A stretch of DNA of 64,000 bases, taken from Coriaria nepalensis (taxonomy: Eukaryota; Streptophyta; Magnoliopsida; Cucurbitales; Coriariaceae). Every line of letters starts with the position of its first letter. The first letter of the stretch is position 1. This document shows, one piece after another, positions 13,359-25,400 of the stretch. The DNA is taken from contig CP114484.1 of assembly GCA_027186245.1 (NCBI GenBank), forward strand, positions 880,501-944,500, read 5' to 3'. Under the pieces are notes generated by a model, which was not told where the DNA came from, did no database searches, and was given only the letters and a program-made list of their open reading frames with translations. Position numbers and translations under genes: made by a program.

Positions 13359-13739
13359 GTTTCAAAACAAAGATTCAAGAAAATGAAACACCAATTTTAC
13401 AGGGATGAGATAAGTTTTGTTTGTAAGAGAGAAGCGGATTTGTTATTTTATTTTTTATTCTATACTTGTAAAAGGGATGAGTTTGTGATGGAAGAAAGCT
13501 CATTATATTTTTCCTGGAAAACACACTTGGGATTAACAGGTATTGGTTTGCAAGAAAGAGGATCGAAACAAAATGGAATTTGATTCTCATGATTGCAAAA
13601 AAAAGGTCAAAATAAAAACGATTCAAGAAAGGTACCTTTAAAAAAAAAAAAAAAAAAATCAAATCAAGAAAAGTATCTTGTGCAAATTGGCATGATTCCC
13701 TTTATCTTGACCGTTTTTTCCGTTTAATCTTCACAGGTA

Positions 13740-13860
13740 GAATGGGCTTGCCGTATCGTTCAGGCCCATTCCACTTGTGAAGAGATTAAAAAAGCAGTCC
13801 ACAAATAAAATCAGCCCAAAATCCTATCATATGGGTCTCTGTATGTTATCGGCCCAATTT
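13740..13860. promoter_or_regulatory. Site II (GGCCCA) motifs upstream of the PP2C gene
   Basis: GGCCCA is present at 13763-13768 and 13851-13856, with related TGGGCT and AGCCCA between them. They lie about 400-500 bp upstream of the PP2C start codon on the minus strand. They are likely TCP-binding promoter elements of that gene. Confidence 0.35.
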
Positions 13861-14736
13861 TTAATATTTCTACTGATCTAAATTTATGTACTCTGTAAAT
13901 ATTATCTTATCACTAATACAACCACCAAAAACGGATTAGAATTGAATTAAATTAAGATTTTGTATAATGAGGAGGGGGGAAAAGGTTCTATTTGAGCACA
14001 TAGAATGGTGTGGAGTGAGTTTATACATGAAATGGTGGCGCTTCCACACCGGATCATCGTAGAACGTTAATTAATTAAACACATCAACAACACTTTATAT
14101 CTTTGTCGTGAAATTTTTTAATAATTATGGGCCAAAATATTATTTTTTGAAAAGTTGAGGGGCGAATAATATTACCGTTTGATCCCACCTTTTATATGTC
14201 CAAGGCGGTTGAAGCCTATATCAAAATAGTGTTGGGTATAGATTTAAGTTCCTATCATTGCACTCAAGTGTGTGGTGTCGGCATGGTTTAGCTACTATAC
14301 AGAAATCAGAAAGAAGCGGATGAAGAAGAAATAGAAGGTTAAGAATAAATGGAAGAAAAAGAAAAGAAAAAAAGTAGATTTTTTTTTTTTTTTTTTTGGA
14401 AATTGAGCTGCTGAAAGTATGGAAATGGGTAAAGCACGTTTCTTTTTTTTTTTTTTTAATTTGATCCCTCCACTAACACAACCGCAAAATCTGTAGGCGT
14501 GACAAAGCCTACCTTAGAAGTGGAGGGTGCATTATCAAAGTTTCATGTTGATCCTAAATGTTCTGTATGGTTCACTCACTCACTCTCACCCACCTCCACT
14601 TTTTCTCTTTGTTTTTGTTTTTGTTTTTTTTTTCTAAAAATATTTCTACGCAGAAGTAGTAGTCAACCTCACATTCATCACATTCATTCATTTCATCTAT
14701 GTACCACCACAAGATTTCTCCAGCCTAAGTAGCTAG
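13861..14736. other. Spacer between PP2C and SAMDC4
   Basis: No gene is supported. The stretch holds two long T runs near 14381-14398 and 14442-14458 and AT-rich filler. The last part should include the 3' untranslated region of the SAMDC4 gene. Confidence 0.4.
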
Positions 14737-15759
14737 CTATTTTCGGCGAGCTGTAAACGTCTGGAACACGACCATTCCTGCAGCCGGAAACTTATCCACC
14801 GAGCACCCCCGACATTTCAATCCCAACGGTTCCAACGCTCCGGCAACGCGTGTCCATACCTCATGGCTAGCGCCGGTCGTCGACACCGACATGGTTGCGG
14901 GCCGGAAAACTTGCACCACCTTCTTCAAAATCCAGTCCAAGCAGTAATCATTGTCGCCATAATTCGACTTCATGCATTCAAAGCTTGCATAGCTATAACC
15001 ATCTTCAGGTGTTACATGGATAGTAGAGTAGAATTCACCATCTATGCTGTTCATGGAGTACCCACATGGATCGAATGCGAAATCACAAACAAGCGCATTT
15101 GGATTTATTTCGTTAATTCCCGTGCACTCTGTCATCTCTTTCCCGGCCGAGTCACCGGTTTTTGTATCGCCAGCTCGGCGAAAGAACTTTTTAGAAAGTA
15201 CTAGGTCAAGTTCTGTCATGCAAATTTCGACCGTGTAGTATTGACCAAGATGATTGATGTTGTTATGATCAATAGCAGTGAAAACATGCCATGAATGAGA
15301 TGGAGTTTTTGAAGGCATGATTGAAGCTTTCTGATAGCAAAGATTGGAAGGGAGGTTTTCTTGTAAATAGATTACTTCTTCTTTGAAGCTGGTATGAGGA
15401 AAAGGCTGCGCTTCAGGGAAGATAAAGTTACCTCTAGTGTAACGAATGGAGGAGAGATTGAAGTTTAGTGATTGGCGTGCATGGTGGAGTAATGGACGGA
15501 TGGATTTAAGGAGCTGGGTGGTCCCACATGTTTTGATGATGATCTTGGTCGGGTAGACGAACAGGCTGGATTCCGATAAAACATAGGAATCGAAATAGTG
15601 GTTGCTGACGGCGGAGACCACCGTGCATTGCACTTCACTGAGCACTTGTTCGATCGAGTCGAAACTGAGCTGTCTGAGGCCCATGTGGATCATCGGGTCG
15701 TCGCCGGAGAAATGAAGCTCGAGCCGCTTCTCAAAGCCTTCAAAGCCAGAAACCGCCAT
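14737..15759 (-). CDS. SAMDC4: S-adenosylmethionine decarboxylase proenzyme (SAMDC4/BUD2 type)
   Basis: An uninterrupted 340-residue frame makes the proenzyme that decarboxylates S-adenosylmethionine, supplying aminopropyl groups for spermidine, spermine and thermospermine. The self-cleavage site is present in YVLSESSLFVYP: Glu63-Ser64 is the processing bond and Ser64 becomes the pyruvoyl cofactor. The catalytic cysteine lies in KTCGTT (Cys78). Further family blocks are TRGNFIFPEAQPFPH, CDFAFDPCGYSMN and HVTPEDGYSYASFE. The short N-terminus MAVSGFEGFEKRLEL and the ending FQTFTARRK resemble Arabidopsis SAMDC4/BUD2 rather than SAMDC1. No intron is needed. The predicted leader contains no ATG, unlike SAMDC1-type messages with their tiny and small upstream frames. 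Confidence 0.93.
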   Translation of the reverse strand: MAVSGFEGFEKRLELHFSGDDPMIHMGLRQLSFDSIEQVLSEVQCTVVSAVSNHYFDSYVLSESSLFVYPTKIIIKTCGTTQLLKSIRPLLHHARQSLNFNLSSIRYTRGNFIFPEAQPFPHTSFKEEVIYLQENLPSNLCYQKASIMPSKTPSHSWHVFTAIDHNNINHLGQYYTVEICMTELDLVLSKKFFRRAGDTKTGDSAGKEMTECTGINEINPNALVCDFAFDPCGYSMNSIDGEFYSTIHVTPEDGYSYASFECMKSNYGDNDYCLDWILKKVVQVFRPATMSVSTTGASHEVWTRVAGALEPLGLKCRGCSVDKFPAAGMVVFQTFTARRK

Positions 15760-15899
15760 GAATGAATTAGTTGCAAGCTAGTAGCGTGATCAGTACGCGT
15801 TACGTGTAAGGGAGATGATACTGTATAGTGAGTGAGAGAGAGAGAGAAGAGAAAGAGAGGCTGGAATTGCGGTGAGAGAGAAAGTGGGAGATTGAAGGG

Positions 15900-15907
15900 T
15901 ATTTATA
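15900..15907 (-). promoter_or_regulatory. TATA box of SAMDC4
   Basis: TATAAATA on the minus strand, about 140 bp upstream of the SAMDC4 start codon. Transcription would start near 15870, giving a CT-rich leader of about 110 nt. Confidence 0.55.
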
Positions 15908-16019
15908 GGTGGGTGGGGTGTGGAGGGAGAGAAAGGGTAGTGGGGTTGGGAGGAAGTTTGAAGTGAAGGAGGAGGTCCGGGGGGGCATGCGGGTGAGGCA
16001 ACCAAGAACTATCATCATG

Positions 16020-17251
16020 ATTAATTTCTAGGCATAATGAAAATGGAATCAGATAATCTTCATTATGTTTTATGCTAATTTTCTAAGTTGGTTTAAAAGA
16101 ACCAAACACAAAGCAAGATGAAGTAAAACAAAATAATGTTCCTCCTGCCTTTTGCTAGCAGCTTCTCTAGCATTAGCCTATCAAGTCCAATCAACTCTTT
16201 CTAATTTGCTTATGAAAAAAATAATGATTTAGTGATAATAATGCATGGTCATGAGTCAATGGAGGAGGATTAGTTGAACCCTCCAATCTGTGATTAGACG
16301 ACAAATGATCATCAACCTCAAAAAAAAAAAAAAAAAAATCTATATTTGATGAAAGGACAAGTTTTCAAGAGGGAACATGAACAATAATGAATGGCACGGC
16401 AGTTGTCAAAAACAAAAACACAATTATAGATCAGAACTACTGTATGTTCTTCATTAAAGCTAACCTTTCACAACAATTAGATATGATTAGAGGTTATGAA
16501 CCTATTTGAGTAAACTACGTAAAATTGTGCTCTACCTATGTTTTGTTCAAGGTACAACATGGTGGGTACGTATGAGCACTAAACATGATGATAATTGGCA
16601 ATGGATAACGAAAAGGGCAAAACTACAGGAGTTGCATATATATATATATATATATATATTTGTAGGAAACTAAGAACAAGTTGATAGAGACTAGTGCAAG
16701 CATATGTTGTCTGTTCTTAAGGAAAATAAGCATGCAAGACGTGCCCTCATTAATATTATTAACATTTTTCGACCACAACAACAACTCTATATATCTGCAC
16801 AGAAACAACAACATGACAAAATGAAGAGGATTCAGGCGTGGCAGATAAAAATAATTAGAGCACATATATATATATATATATATATATATGTTTTATAGTT
16901 GTGGTATTTGTTCGATAGTAGTTAATTTTGTACAAGTTAAAAGCAATGGGATACAGTAATTTTGAAGAAAAGCTAACTCGAGTATAAGTGATGGCTACAT
17001 TATTTTGACATTCTAGCTCCTAAAAGGCTTTTGATTTAAGAACACAAGATTATACTTCAATTTTCTAATTGTGATTTATGTTTACACGTAGATAAAATTA
17101 TAAGTAACATGATAGTAATAATTTTTTTTTATTACTTAAATGAAACTTACTAGATCTTTCACCATCTATTACTGACCTACCGTATCATTGTTAGGTAACA
17201 TGATGTGATTGATTCTAGAGATATATACAAGATTGCTTAAGAAATGTTAAG

Positions 17252-17286
<35 letters not shown>

Positions 17287-17870
17287 CAAACAATGATGAA
17301 GAATGTTGAGTTTAGAATGGAAATTATGCAGTTTTAAGAGAGGAGAAATGATGGCGTCATAAATAATAAATCTAATTAGGGTGGAGGGGAGGAGTAGCTG
17401 GAAGTCACAATAATGACCACAAATACCCACAAGCTCTTATTTTGTTGTGAATGACTTGAGAGTCTGCACGCGTACCCCACCAAACCCAACACTACCACAT
17501 CTCATATATCTCTCTCGATCTAAGTCTCTCACACGCAAACCAAAAACCAGCAATGCTCGATCACAATCACTCGCTTTTTTTGGTAAGTAAAGCAATATCC
17601 ATTACTCAAAAGCCACTCTTTCCCATTTTATTTTATTTTTTTACACCATAAGATTCATCTAATTGAAACCTCTTCCAAAAGGGTGTCTCCAAAATCTTTT
17701 GAAAGTAAAATCTTTTGAGAAGAGAGAGAGAAGAGAGAAGGGGAGGTAGAGGATTTTCTTAGTTCTAATCCTAAATAATTTTTGGGGGGTCCTATTGGAC
17801 AACCTTTTAGTAACCCAATAAGCACGATCATAGCATTTTAGCAGCTTCAAAACTCTGAAAGTCTAGAATG
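16020..17870. other. Gene-poor spacer with microsatellites
   Basis: No supported gene. Simple repeats are an AT dinucleotide run at 16636-16659, a second at 16864-16889, and a GA run at 17254-17284. A poly(A) stretch lies at 16321-16338. Upstream control elements of SAMDC4 may extend into the first part. Confidence 0.45.
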
Positions 17871-17899
17871 GGTGTGGGGGCCAACTCATCGTTCATATG

Positions 17900-18014
17900 C
17901 ACCCCCCCGACAAACACTTAGGAGATGGACCCCACTGAGGTTACACATCATTTGGCATGTGTCTCAACAGCTTGGCACATTTTGGGGTCCATCCTTGATT
18001 CATATAGGGGGGTG
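17900..18014. repeat. Imperfect inverted repeat (fold-back)
   Basis: CACCCCCC at 17900-17907 pairs with GGGGGGTG at 18007-18014, and ATGGACCCCA at 17925-17934 pairs with TGGGGTCCAT at 17983-17992. The intervening arm segments pair poorly. This could be a small non-autonomous element or chance; no target duplication was identified. Confidence 0.4.
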
Positions 18015-18690
18015 TTTTGATTTGTTTTTGTCGACATGTCGACCGCAAGGGGTCCACTTTGTGTGTTGTGCGACAATTGGATTTGTTGCAAATGGAACAA
18101 GCAGACTTTAGCCGCCATACATTCCTCGCACGCGCACGTTTACACACATATGGCAAATTATACACCAAAAATACATGTACCTATAATTAATATCATATCT
18201 ACATATTTTCTTTTCTAGAGCACTAATGGGCATATGTGAGTGCAACTGTACCATGCGCAAAATATAGCCTAAATCTATGGAGCCCACGATAGAAAGGCTG
18301 CCCTTCTCATCGACTAGCCGAAGAGACTTCTAACTTATATTAATCAACTAGCATGCACATTATTTCGATCCAAATTATATTAATATTTAATAATAAATAA
18401 TATTAATATGATTTGATCTAGAATATAATAATTTCCCCTCTAGAAAATGAAATTTCTTTCATATAAATAATAATAATATTTAAAGATAACAAAAAAATTT
18501 ACAGATATCTATTGAGTAAAATAGCACTCGCATTGATAAAAACCTTAATAATAATTATCAACTTATTCCAATTGATAGTACTACTACTAAACCTATGTAT
18601 CCAAAATCTTTTCAAATGTCGTGCTCTAATTAGGTGGTTGGGGTGGTGTCCAACATTCCTTTTTTTTTTTTGGAAAATGGATCTCATGAA

Positions 18691-18793
18691 CCATCTCATA
18701 TCCCTGATGTGAAAGAGGATAGTAGGTCCCACTATCCTATCTTTTTCATCTGTGGAGACCCTTATCTTCTCTCACATAAGGGTATGAGACAGG
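18691..18793. repeat. 103-nt near-perfect fold-back
   Basis: The left arm 18691-18728 and the right arm 18757-18793 are complementary over about 37 positions with a few mismatches and short bulges. The apical part holds its own palindrome (AGGATAGT/ACTATCCT, 18716-18738). Weaker pairing continues outward to about 18675 and 18806. The size fits either a plant microRNA-type precursor or a hairpin MITE. I do not recognise a known microRNA in either arm. Confidence 0.5.
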
Positions 18794-18951
18794 CTCTTAG
18801 GATATTTTCTCCTGTTTTGGGGGGCCAATTAGAGAGCAGTACTAGTACAGTACTCCTCTTGTTTATGCATAAGATGGGTGGGGTGGCAGCAGCTAACGTG
18901 TACTTAGTTAGATATGTCAAAAGAACATTTAACAAAATGAGAAGTTCATGA

Positions 18952-20340
18952 TGTTAAAAGGGACAGAAGGCAATAGCTACGCATAATGACCAATGCACAA
19001 ATGAAATGCATGGAAGGTGTAGCAATTAGCAAACACCCAAACTTGCTTTAAGTAATGAAAAAGCCTCTCGTCTTTGTCCTGTATCTAGTCTCGATCTAAA
19101 TGCGTAAGCACATAAAAATAAAATAACCTCACACTACTCTGGCTGCAAAGCTTTCTTTTAAAATGATGACTACAGTACTGGTACTAATCCAACATAACTT
19201 TCGTAATTATTTCTTCTTGTTCTTGTTATTATTATTATTATTATTCATTTGTTTTTTCAAATCGGATTGTGAAGCAAAGTAGCAAACAAGACACGCTGTT
19301 GATATCTAACTGGCTCTAATCAATCTTATAAGCTAGTCCCCATAAAGTCACAAAAACCCAAGTGCATGAACAAAAATTAACCAAAAACCCAAAATAATTG
19401 ATATTCTCCTCTTCTAATTACTAATTAGTGCCACTGACAGACACAGTTCAGACACTCGCCTCCTCGAGCCCTTCAAGAGTGAAAATACAAAATCTATCTA
19501 GGAGAGAAGCAAAATATATATAGATGTATATGTTTTTTTCTTTTTTCACATGCTAAATCATGGCGTCTCATGCTTTTTACTATAACTTTCCTTCCCAAAA
19601 TCAGAAACCTGGATACCCCCATTACGTTACTACTACTAACACTCCACCAAATGTATATATCATTCTGCGCAGTGACTTTTTGTGAGGTCCCTCATCTTAC
19701 ACACCCTTTTTTTTTTTTTTTAAATCTCTCTCTCTCTGTTTTATTCACTTCCCTTTCCCTTACTCTCTGCGAGAGTGCTTGTTTCTTCACCCAATCACCA
19801 CTTATACCGTCCTACTCACACACTGCATAACAGCTATAAACATATATTACAAAATTAGATAGTACTATTGCAATCCTACTCTCCAACGACTAATATTTTT
19901 CTTTATGATTTAAAAAGTACTCAGATCCGGTTCTTTAAAAATCCATATTACCTATAATATAAACGGTTTGTTATTTATCATTTTAAATATAAAGAAGGAA
20001 CAATGGTTCTTCAAAGTAATATATGTTTTCAAAGAACGGGATGTGAGTACTCTAAATCTTTTTATTCTCTTCAGAAGTCTATAAACTACTATCAATATAA
20101 GATGCTGAATAGATACTTCAACCAAAATTATCGAGAATAAGTTGTTCAAAATCTTATATCCAATACAATATGCCTGCTTTTCGAGGAAAGATATCAGAGA
20201 GTATTGAGGAAACACATTATGATGACAGTGGTGGTGACATAAACATGCTGTCATTTAGGGTTTGGAATGGGACAAGTGGGGGGACTCGGTAAAACTAGGG
20301 AAAAGGAAAGCCACTTAGTGTAGTTTCAAACTTAGAATAA
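18952..20340. other. Spacer without recognised gene
   Basis: AT-rich sequence with T runs (for example 19707-19722) and a TTA trinucleotide stretch near 19226-19244. No coding, RNA or TE feature is supported. Confidence 0.4.
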
Positions 20341-20360
20341 AAATGAATATTGACACTGCC

Positions 20361-20658
20361 TGTTTGGTTACCATTTCGCTGAATCGAGAATGAGAATGAC
20401 ATTCTCATTCCTTCATCTGGTTACCATTCCAATCATTCTGCATGATAGTAAGAGCCCATTTTTTCATTCTCATGTTGACGAAAAACGATTACATTTATTT
20501 CCATATGGAAGGGTGGGAATGGTTGGAATCGATCCAAATTACCTTTATTAGGCTCATTCCAGCAATTCCCCAACCATTTCTAACTTTTCACTCATTCTAC
20601 GGTTCTCATTCCTCTCATTCTACCCATTTATATTCTTCTACGGAATGATAACCAAACA
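20361..20658. mobile_element. MITE with TGTTTGGTTAYCATT terminal inverted repeats
   Basis: The left end reads TGTTTGGTTACCATTTCG. The right end is the reverse complement of TGTTTGGTTATCATTCCG, so about 16 of 18 terminal bases match. The roughly 298-bp body is rich in ATTC/GAAT words (TCATTC, GAATGAGA), as in many plant DNA-transposon MITEs. There is no transposase. Flanks are GCC and TGC; no exact target duplication is evident, so the superfamily (PIF/Harbinger or hAT) is undecided. Confidence 0.7.
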
Positions 20659-20659
20659 T

Positions 20660-22496
20660 GCTATTAGGGCTTTGAATATTGACACAAGGTTAAGGTAAAT
20701 TCCACTGCCCTTTTTTAGAAGCCATTATGAGAAATAAAATGTGAAAGTTAGATTGGATATGTAACCATGGAGGCCATCATGCTTCCTCTACCCCAAAGCC
20801 TCTGTCAACCCCAAAAGAAGTTGTATAAACCAAAACCTTTGACATTCCTCACTCCAAAGCCATTTTGTTTTTACTTCACAAACCTAAATACATGAATTCC
20901 CATGCTAATTAGACTAGTGATTGGTTTTTGGGTATTTCCGACAGCTCAGGACTCAAAATGTATATTTATTATATAATAACTTCTATCGGTGTTTTATTTT
21001 ACCAATTAGATTCTACATATACACCACAGATATCTCGTTCTAAATATACCTTTCTGTCTCTCCCCATCTCGTCCTATGATATTTTACTTGGTAAAAAAAT
21101 TTGGCAAAGAAAAAAAAAAAAAATCTACCAAGTTTTTCTGTCTCTCCCCATCTCGTCACATCAACAAGTTTAGTAATGTTGGACGGTTGAGATCAATTAA
21201 TTTCTCTTTAGCAAGATCTTGACCACAAAATGCATCAAGTCAAAATTGCACCGAATATTTACTCGGTTGTTCCTAGGTCCAAAAAACAATTCCTTGTGCC
21301 ACCTACCAACTGAGGTTCTCCAGGCAGGCAAGATCTATTACCACTGCCACCGAAGGATAATCTTAATTTTTTTTTTTTCTCTAAGGGATTGATAATGAGA
21401 TTTTGGAAAGGGAGAGTAAACCAAACTACAAATTTAAAAAAATTATTGAAATCTACTGATCATGTGTTATGAGCAGATTATGTGTTTAATGGGAAACCAA
21501 TGATTCACATAGATTCTCATAGAAAGTATCTACATTAAAGTCATTAAATAACCTGACATATAGTTGGGTTAATAAGTGAAATATAGGTTCATATATTTTT
21601 GCAATATTCAAATTTTTATTTTGTTTTTTTTAAGTATTGGACTCAGGTCCATAATTGAAAATTTGGATATTTTTTACTTCATTTTATTTTTAAAAAAAAA
21701 TACCTCGTTGCTGGAAACAAGTAGGCAGATACTTTGATGTCTTCACATGCTAAAAGGACAAGTTATCCACGTTCCCAAACTACAAAGCGTTCAGTGCCAG
21801 TACGACATTTCATTCTTTGGATATCGCAACTAACGACCTAAACGACAAGTCTTGGTCTACCACATTAAACAACACTTACTGTAGTAGTTACGCTAATTCG
21901 GGTAACAATGGTCGAGTTATATTTAGTTATAGCTACGCTAATTCGGGTAACAATGGTCGAGTTATATTTAGTTATAACACACAAAAAGGCATGTGATTTA
22001 AAAGAAAGCATACTCTAGGCTATATCAATCAGTAAAGAAAGCATACCTTATTGCTACCAGAACGAAACCTGCATCTCAGTTGCCCGACATCACGTACAAA
22101 TCTTTATAGGAAAAATATCTGTTGCTTTATCCAGCACGAGAATAATACGAGCATAGTTCAATTTGAAAACTGGACGCATCCTTGCTCTTCTAACAAAGAA
22201 CAAAATCGTCATAACAATTAATATACATAAATACCGCCATTGTAAATGGTATTTAAGTCAAGTTATCAGCAGTAGTTCTCTGTCAAGTCGTGTATATCAC
22301 AACTCCAATCTCTGGTTAATTGCAAAAGAACTTTCCTCGGCACAGAACTCAGAGGCATAAGTACATGAGAATGAAAATTGTACAGAGTAATCACCCTTTT
22401 GTCTCTCTCAAAACAAATCCAAAATTCTAAAAATAGAAAGCACCATTTCCACCTTCGTAATAACCAGAATACATATTTCCAAGAATAGGTATTTTA
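20660..22496. other. Spacer downstream of AP5M
   Basis: No gene is supported. A segment reading TTCTGTCTCTCCCCATCTCG occurs twice, near 21050 and 21137. The final few hundred bases before 22497 probably include the AP5M 3' untranslated region. Confidence 0.4.
21889..21976. repeat. 45-bp tandem duplication
   Basis: The unit beginning TACGCTAATTCGGG is repeated head-to-tail with a 45-bp period, starting at 21889 and again at 21934. The copies are essentially identical, so the duplication is recent. No coding potential. Confidence 0.85.
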
Positions 22497-25400
22497 TTAT
22501 TGTACTTTCTCCGTGGCAACAAAAGGGCAATTACCCAAGGTATTCCACAATATATAGTCAGCCGAGGTAACCTGTTTATGAACAAATGAAATGAATGTTG
22601 TCAAATTCGAGCACCATAAAAGGAGAGAGAGAAAAAACACACACACACACACACTGAGTTGAAAGCCAGCTTTCAAGAATGGACATGTGAGTAGTACTCA
22701 ATCCAAACAAATGAAATAAGTGGATTTGGCTGATAACATCAGCCTGACCTAAAATAATTTCACTTTACCTCACACAAATAATCCGAATTAAAACCTATGT
22801 TGCCTCACAATCTAACAAAATCACAAATTTCCAAAAATCCAGTTTAAGAAATTCATATTTCAAATTCTGTTCTGAATGGACCCAAAAGTGAGAGAACCAA
22901 CCTGGGTTGAGAACTCGATGGGTGCTTTAACAGCTGGATAAATGCTGACCTACATGAGCACATACAAAGACAAAAGAGCAATTAGACCAAATGTCTTACA
23001 ATTACAATGACCATTACTGATGCAAATTCAACTCCATGGGAATGATGTTAAAGGCAAATGGAAGAGACAATTTCAACCAAAGGTATACAAGAATCTTCAT
23101 TATAAACTTTTTTTTTTTTCTCTCCTTTTGTTTTTCTTTGGGAGTATCTAATAAGCAGGTTCCCCTACTACCCCAAGGAAACTCAGGGGGCTTATCACTA
23201 AGCTCGCCCATCTCATCCCCAAGGTGACTCAAACCCGAAACCTCCCGATCCCAGTGAGGGGGCTTACCACTAAATATTACAAATAAATTGATTTAGAAAG
23301 GAGAAGGGAGAGAATCAGAGGAATTTGCATGAATACAAATATGCACTTAAGTACAGCCCCATAATAGACATACCCAGGTAACATGGCTATCTGATGTAAA
23401 ATCTAATGCTAACACTTGGCAAGAATAATATCTATCATGTCGAAGTGGATACTCAATAAGGCAAAGATCCAGCAATCACAATTATTTACAGATAAGGAAT
23501 TCCAATGAATGCCTAAAGCCACCATACTATCAAGAATGAACTGGTTGCCGCTTTATAGAACGAACTTACAGATTTGGGATCGATTGACATTCCAGATAAT
23601 GAGGCTCCAGCAATCTTGAAAGATACCTGTCATCAGATGGCAGGAAATGTGTTTTTCAGAATTATAAAGTTCAACCCAGAGGTTTTCTTTGACTTTCCCA
23701 AAATTATTGTGAACGAAGAAGTATGAAACTCAGCCATCCAAAGAAATAAGACTGAAGATTTGATGGTAAGAAAGTTTAGATGAAAACTTACCTTAGCATA
23801 ATTGTATGCTTGCCAGCAAAACGGCTCCTCTAGATCAGCTGGAGGAAGATCCTTGCTCATCTTCTCCATTAGAAAGTCCTCGACATTTGCTCCATTGTTA
23901 GAACTTGCAGTCTCAACATCACTGTCCTCATCAGCAACATTTCCAAAGACTGAGCTGGAAGATCGTTGGACTTGCCATGGTGCAAAACTGACTGTTCCGG
24001 GAAAAGTTGCCTCAATACTTTTCCCTGAAAGTCCTCGCCCGCTTGTTAATATTTTCCATTCAACAGAGTGCTCTGTAATTGAAACTGTTCCAGTTGAAGG
24101 AGTCCCATCAAAAGAAACAACTCTTCTCCCTGGAAATGGCATAGTCACAGTACAGAATTCCATCGTCAGGGGAGACCTATAACCTTCCATTAAGCTCAAC
24201 TTGAACAAAAATGCACCCTTATCCTCAGAAACCATCGACAACTGGTAAAATCCTTTTATGGGGGGTCCAAAGGCACAAGTAGCCTGATAACGCAACAAAA
24301 CAAAATTACCCAAAGGTGGGGAGAACATAACAGCCTGCTTATCTACGCCATGTTCTGGAATTTGGGCACAAGGATGGAATGATAAACCCTCAATATGAGC
24401 TGTACTCAGCCCAGTCAAGGGGAATGATATGTCAGACAATCCTTCCAACTCAGCTCGACAATTTATTTGACCAGAAACTGATATACTATCTGGAATCTCA
24501 TCCCGGTCATACATAGCAGCATGAACAGTCTCATGTATACTGAATATCAACCTCTGTTTGCCTTTGTGCAGATATGGCTTCCATGCTGGTTGCTTAAGGT
24601 CTGGAGGGGGCAGATCTGACGCAGAAAATCCGTTAATTTTAATTGCAAAAATATTGGTATAACTGAGGTCCAAGGGTGTCCCTGTAATAGGATTAACAAA
24701 TAACAGGCAAGAAGTTAACTAGAATCAGGAAAATGCATCGTGATCAATGGACCCAAATAATTCGAACAGTTTATTTATCGTTGCAACTTGCAAAAAGCAC
24801 AAACCAAAGGGCATTGAACTGCTTATGAAAGTCCGAAGGGCATCTTTGTCAAAAGGCCTTGAACTACTCCTTGGAGCATCCAATGTAAGAGCTCCTGTCG
24901 CCACATTACCAGAAGGAGTAGCAGATACAGTGGAAGAAGCAACAGGTTTTGCCCTAGAAGAGATCCCTGAAATCCCCATGCTTCCAGTTAGTGAATCCAA
25001 TAATCCTCCCACGGATGGAGACGCAGGGACAACCACCTCAGGTTCTACCACATCACCAGTAATTATGTCACCAATGACATGTGCTGCCATAAATGCCCTA
25101 AAAGGAGATAGGAACAAAAAATTCTTAGTGTCTATAGCAGAAATTGGGCATGGCATTTCACTAAGACACAATCAAACGAGCTAGTTCCCCAAACAGTATA
25201 CTGTTGGTGCCAAGTTAATCAATAGCATTGATGCTGTGAGGTCAATATCATCCAAGTTAAGATGTATAGCAAGAAACTAATGAATTCATCATGCACTTTA
25301 TTCTGCATCCGACAAAAAACATCTCGAATTAGCAATCCACATGGTGTTATATTCTGAGAATAGTCTTTTAAAAAAGCATAAAATCAGGTCAAATTTGAAG

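Noticed and set aside
13206..13583. 125-residue frame on the plus strand opposite the PP2C start
   Set aside because: Antisense shadow of the PP2C N-terminus and leader; no recognisable domain.
15790..16018. Two overlapping Pro/Ser-rich frames on the minus strand upstream of SAMDC4, considered as upstream ORFs
   Set aside because: Their start codons lie upstream of the TATA box at 15900-15907, so they would not be in the message, and they do not resemble the conserved SAMDC upstream peptide.
17250..17290. GA run considered as a GAGA-type regulatory element
   Set aside because: More simply a dinucleotide microsatellite; no adjacent gene supports a regulatory role.
20442..20648. 68-residue frame on the plus strand
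   Set aside because: It falls wholly inside the MITE and reflects its TCATTC-rich body.
23802..24182. 126-residue frame on the plus strand
   Set aside because: Antisense to the long AP5M exon whose minus-strand reading is clearly the mu-homology domain.
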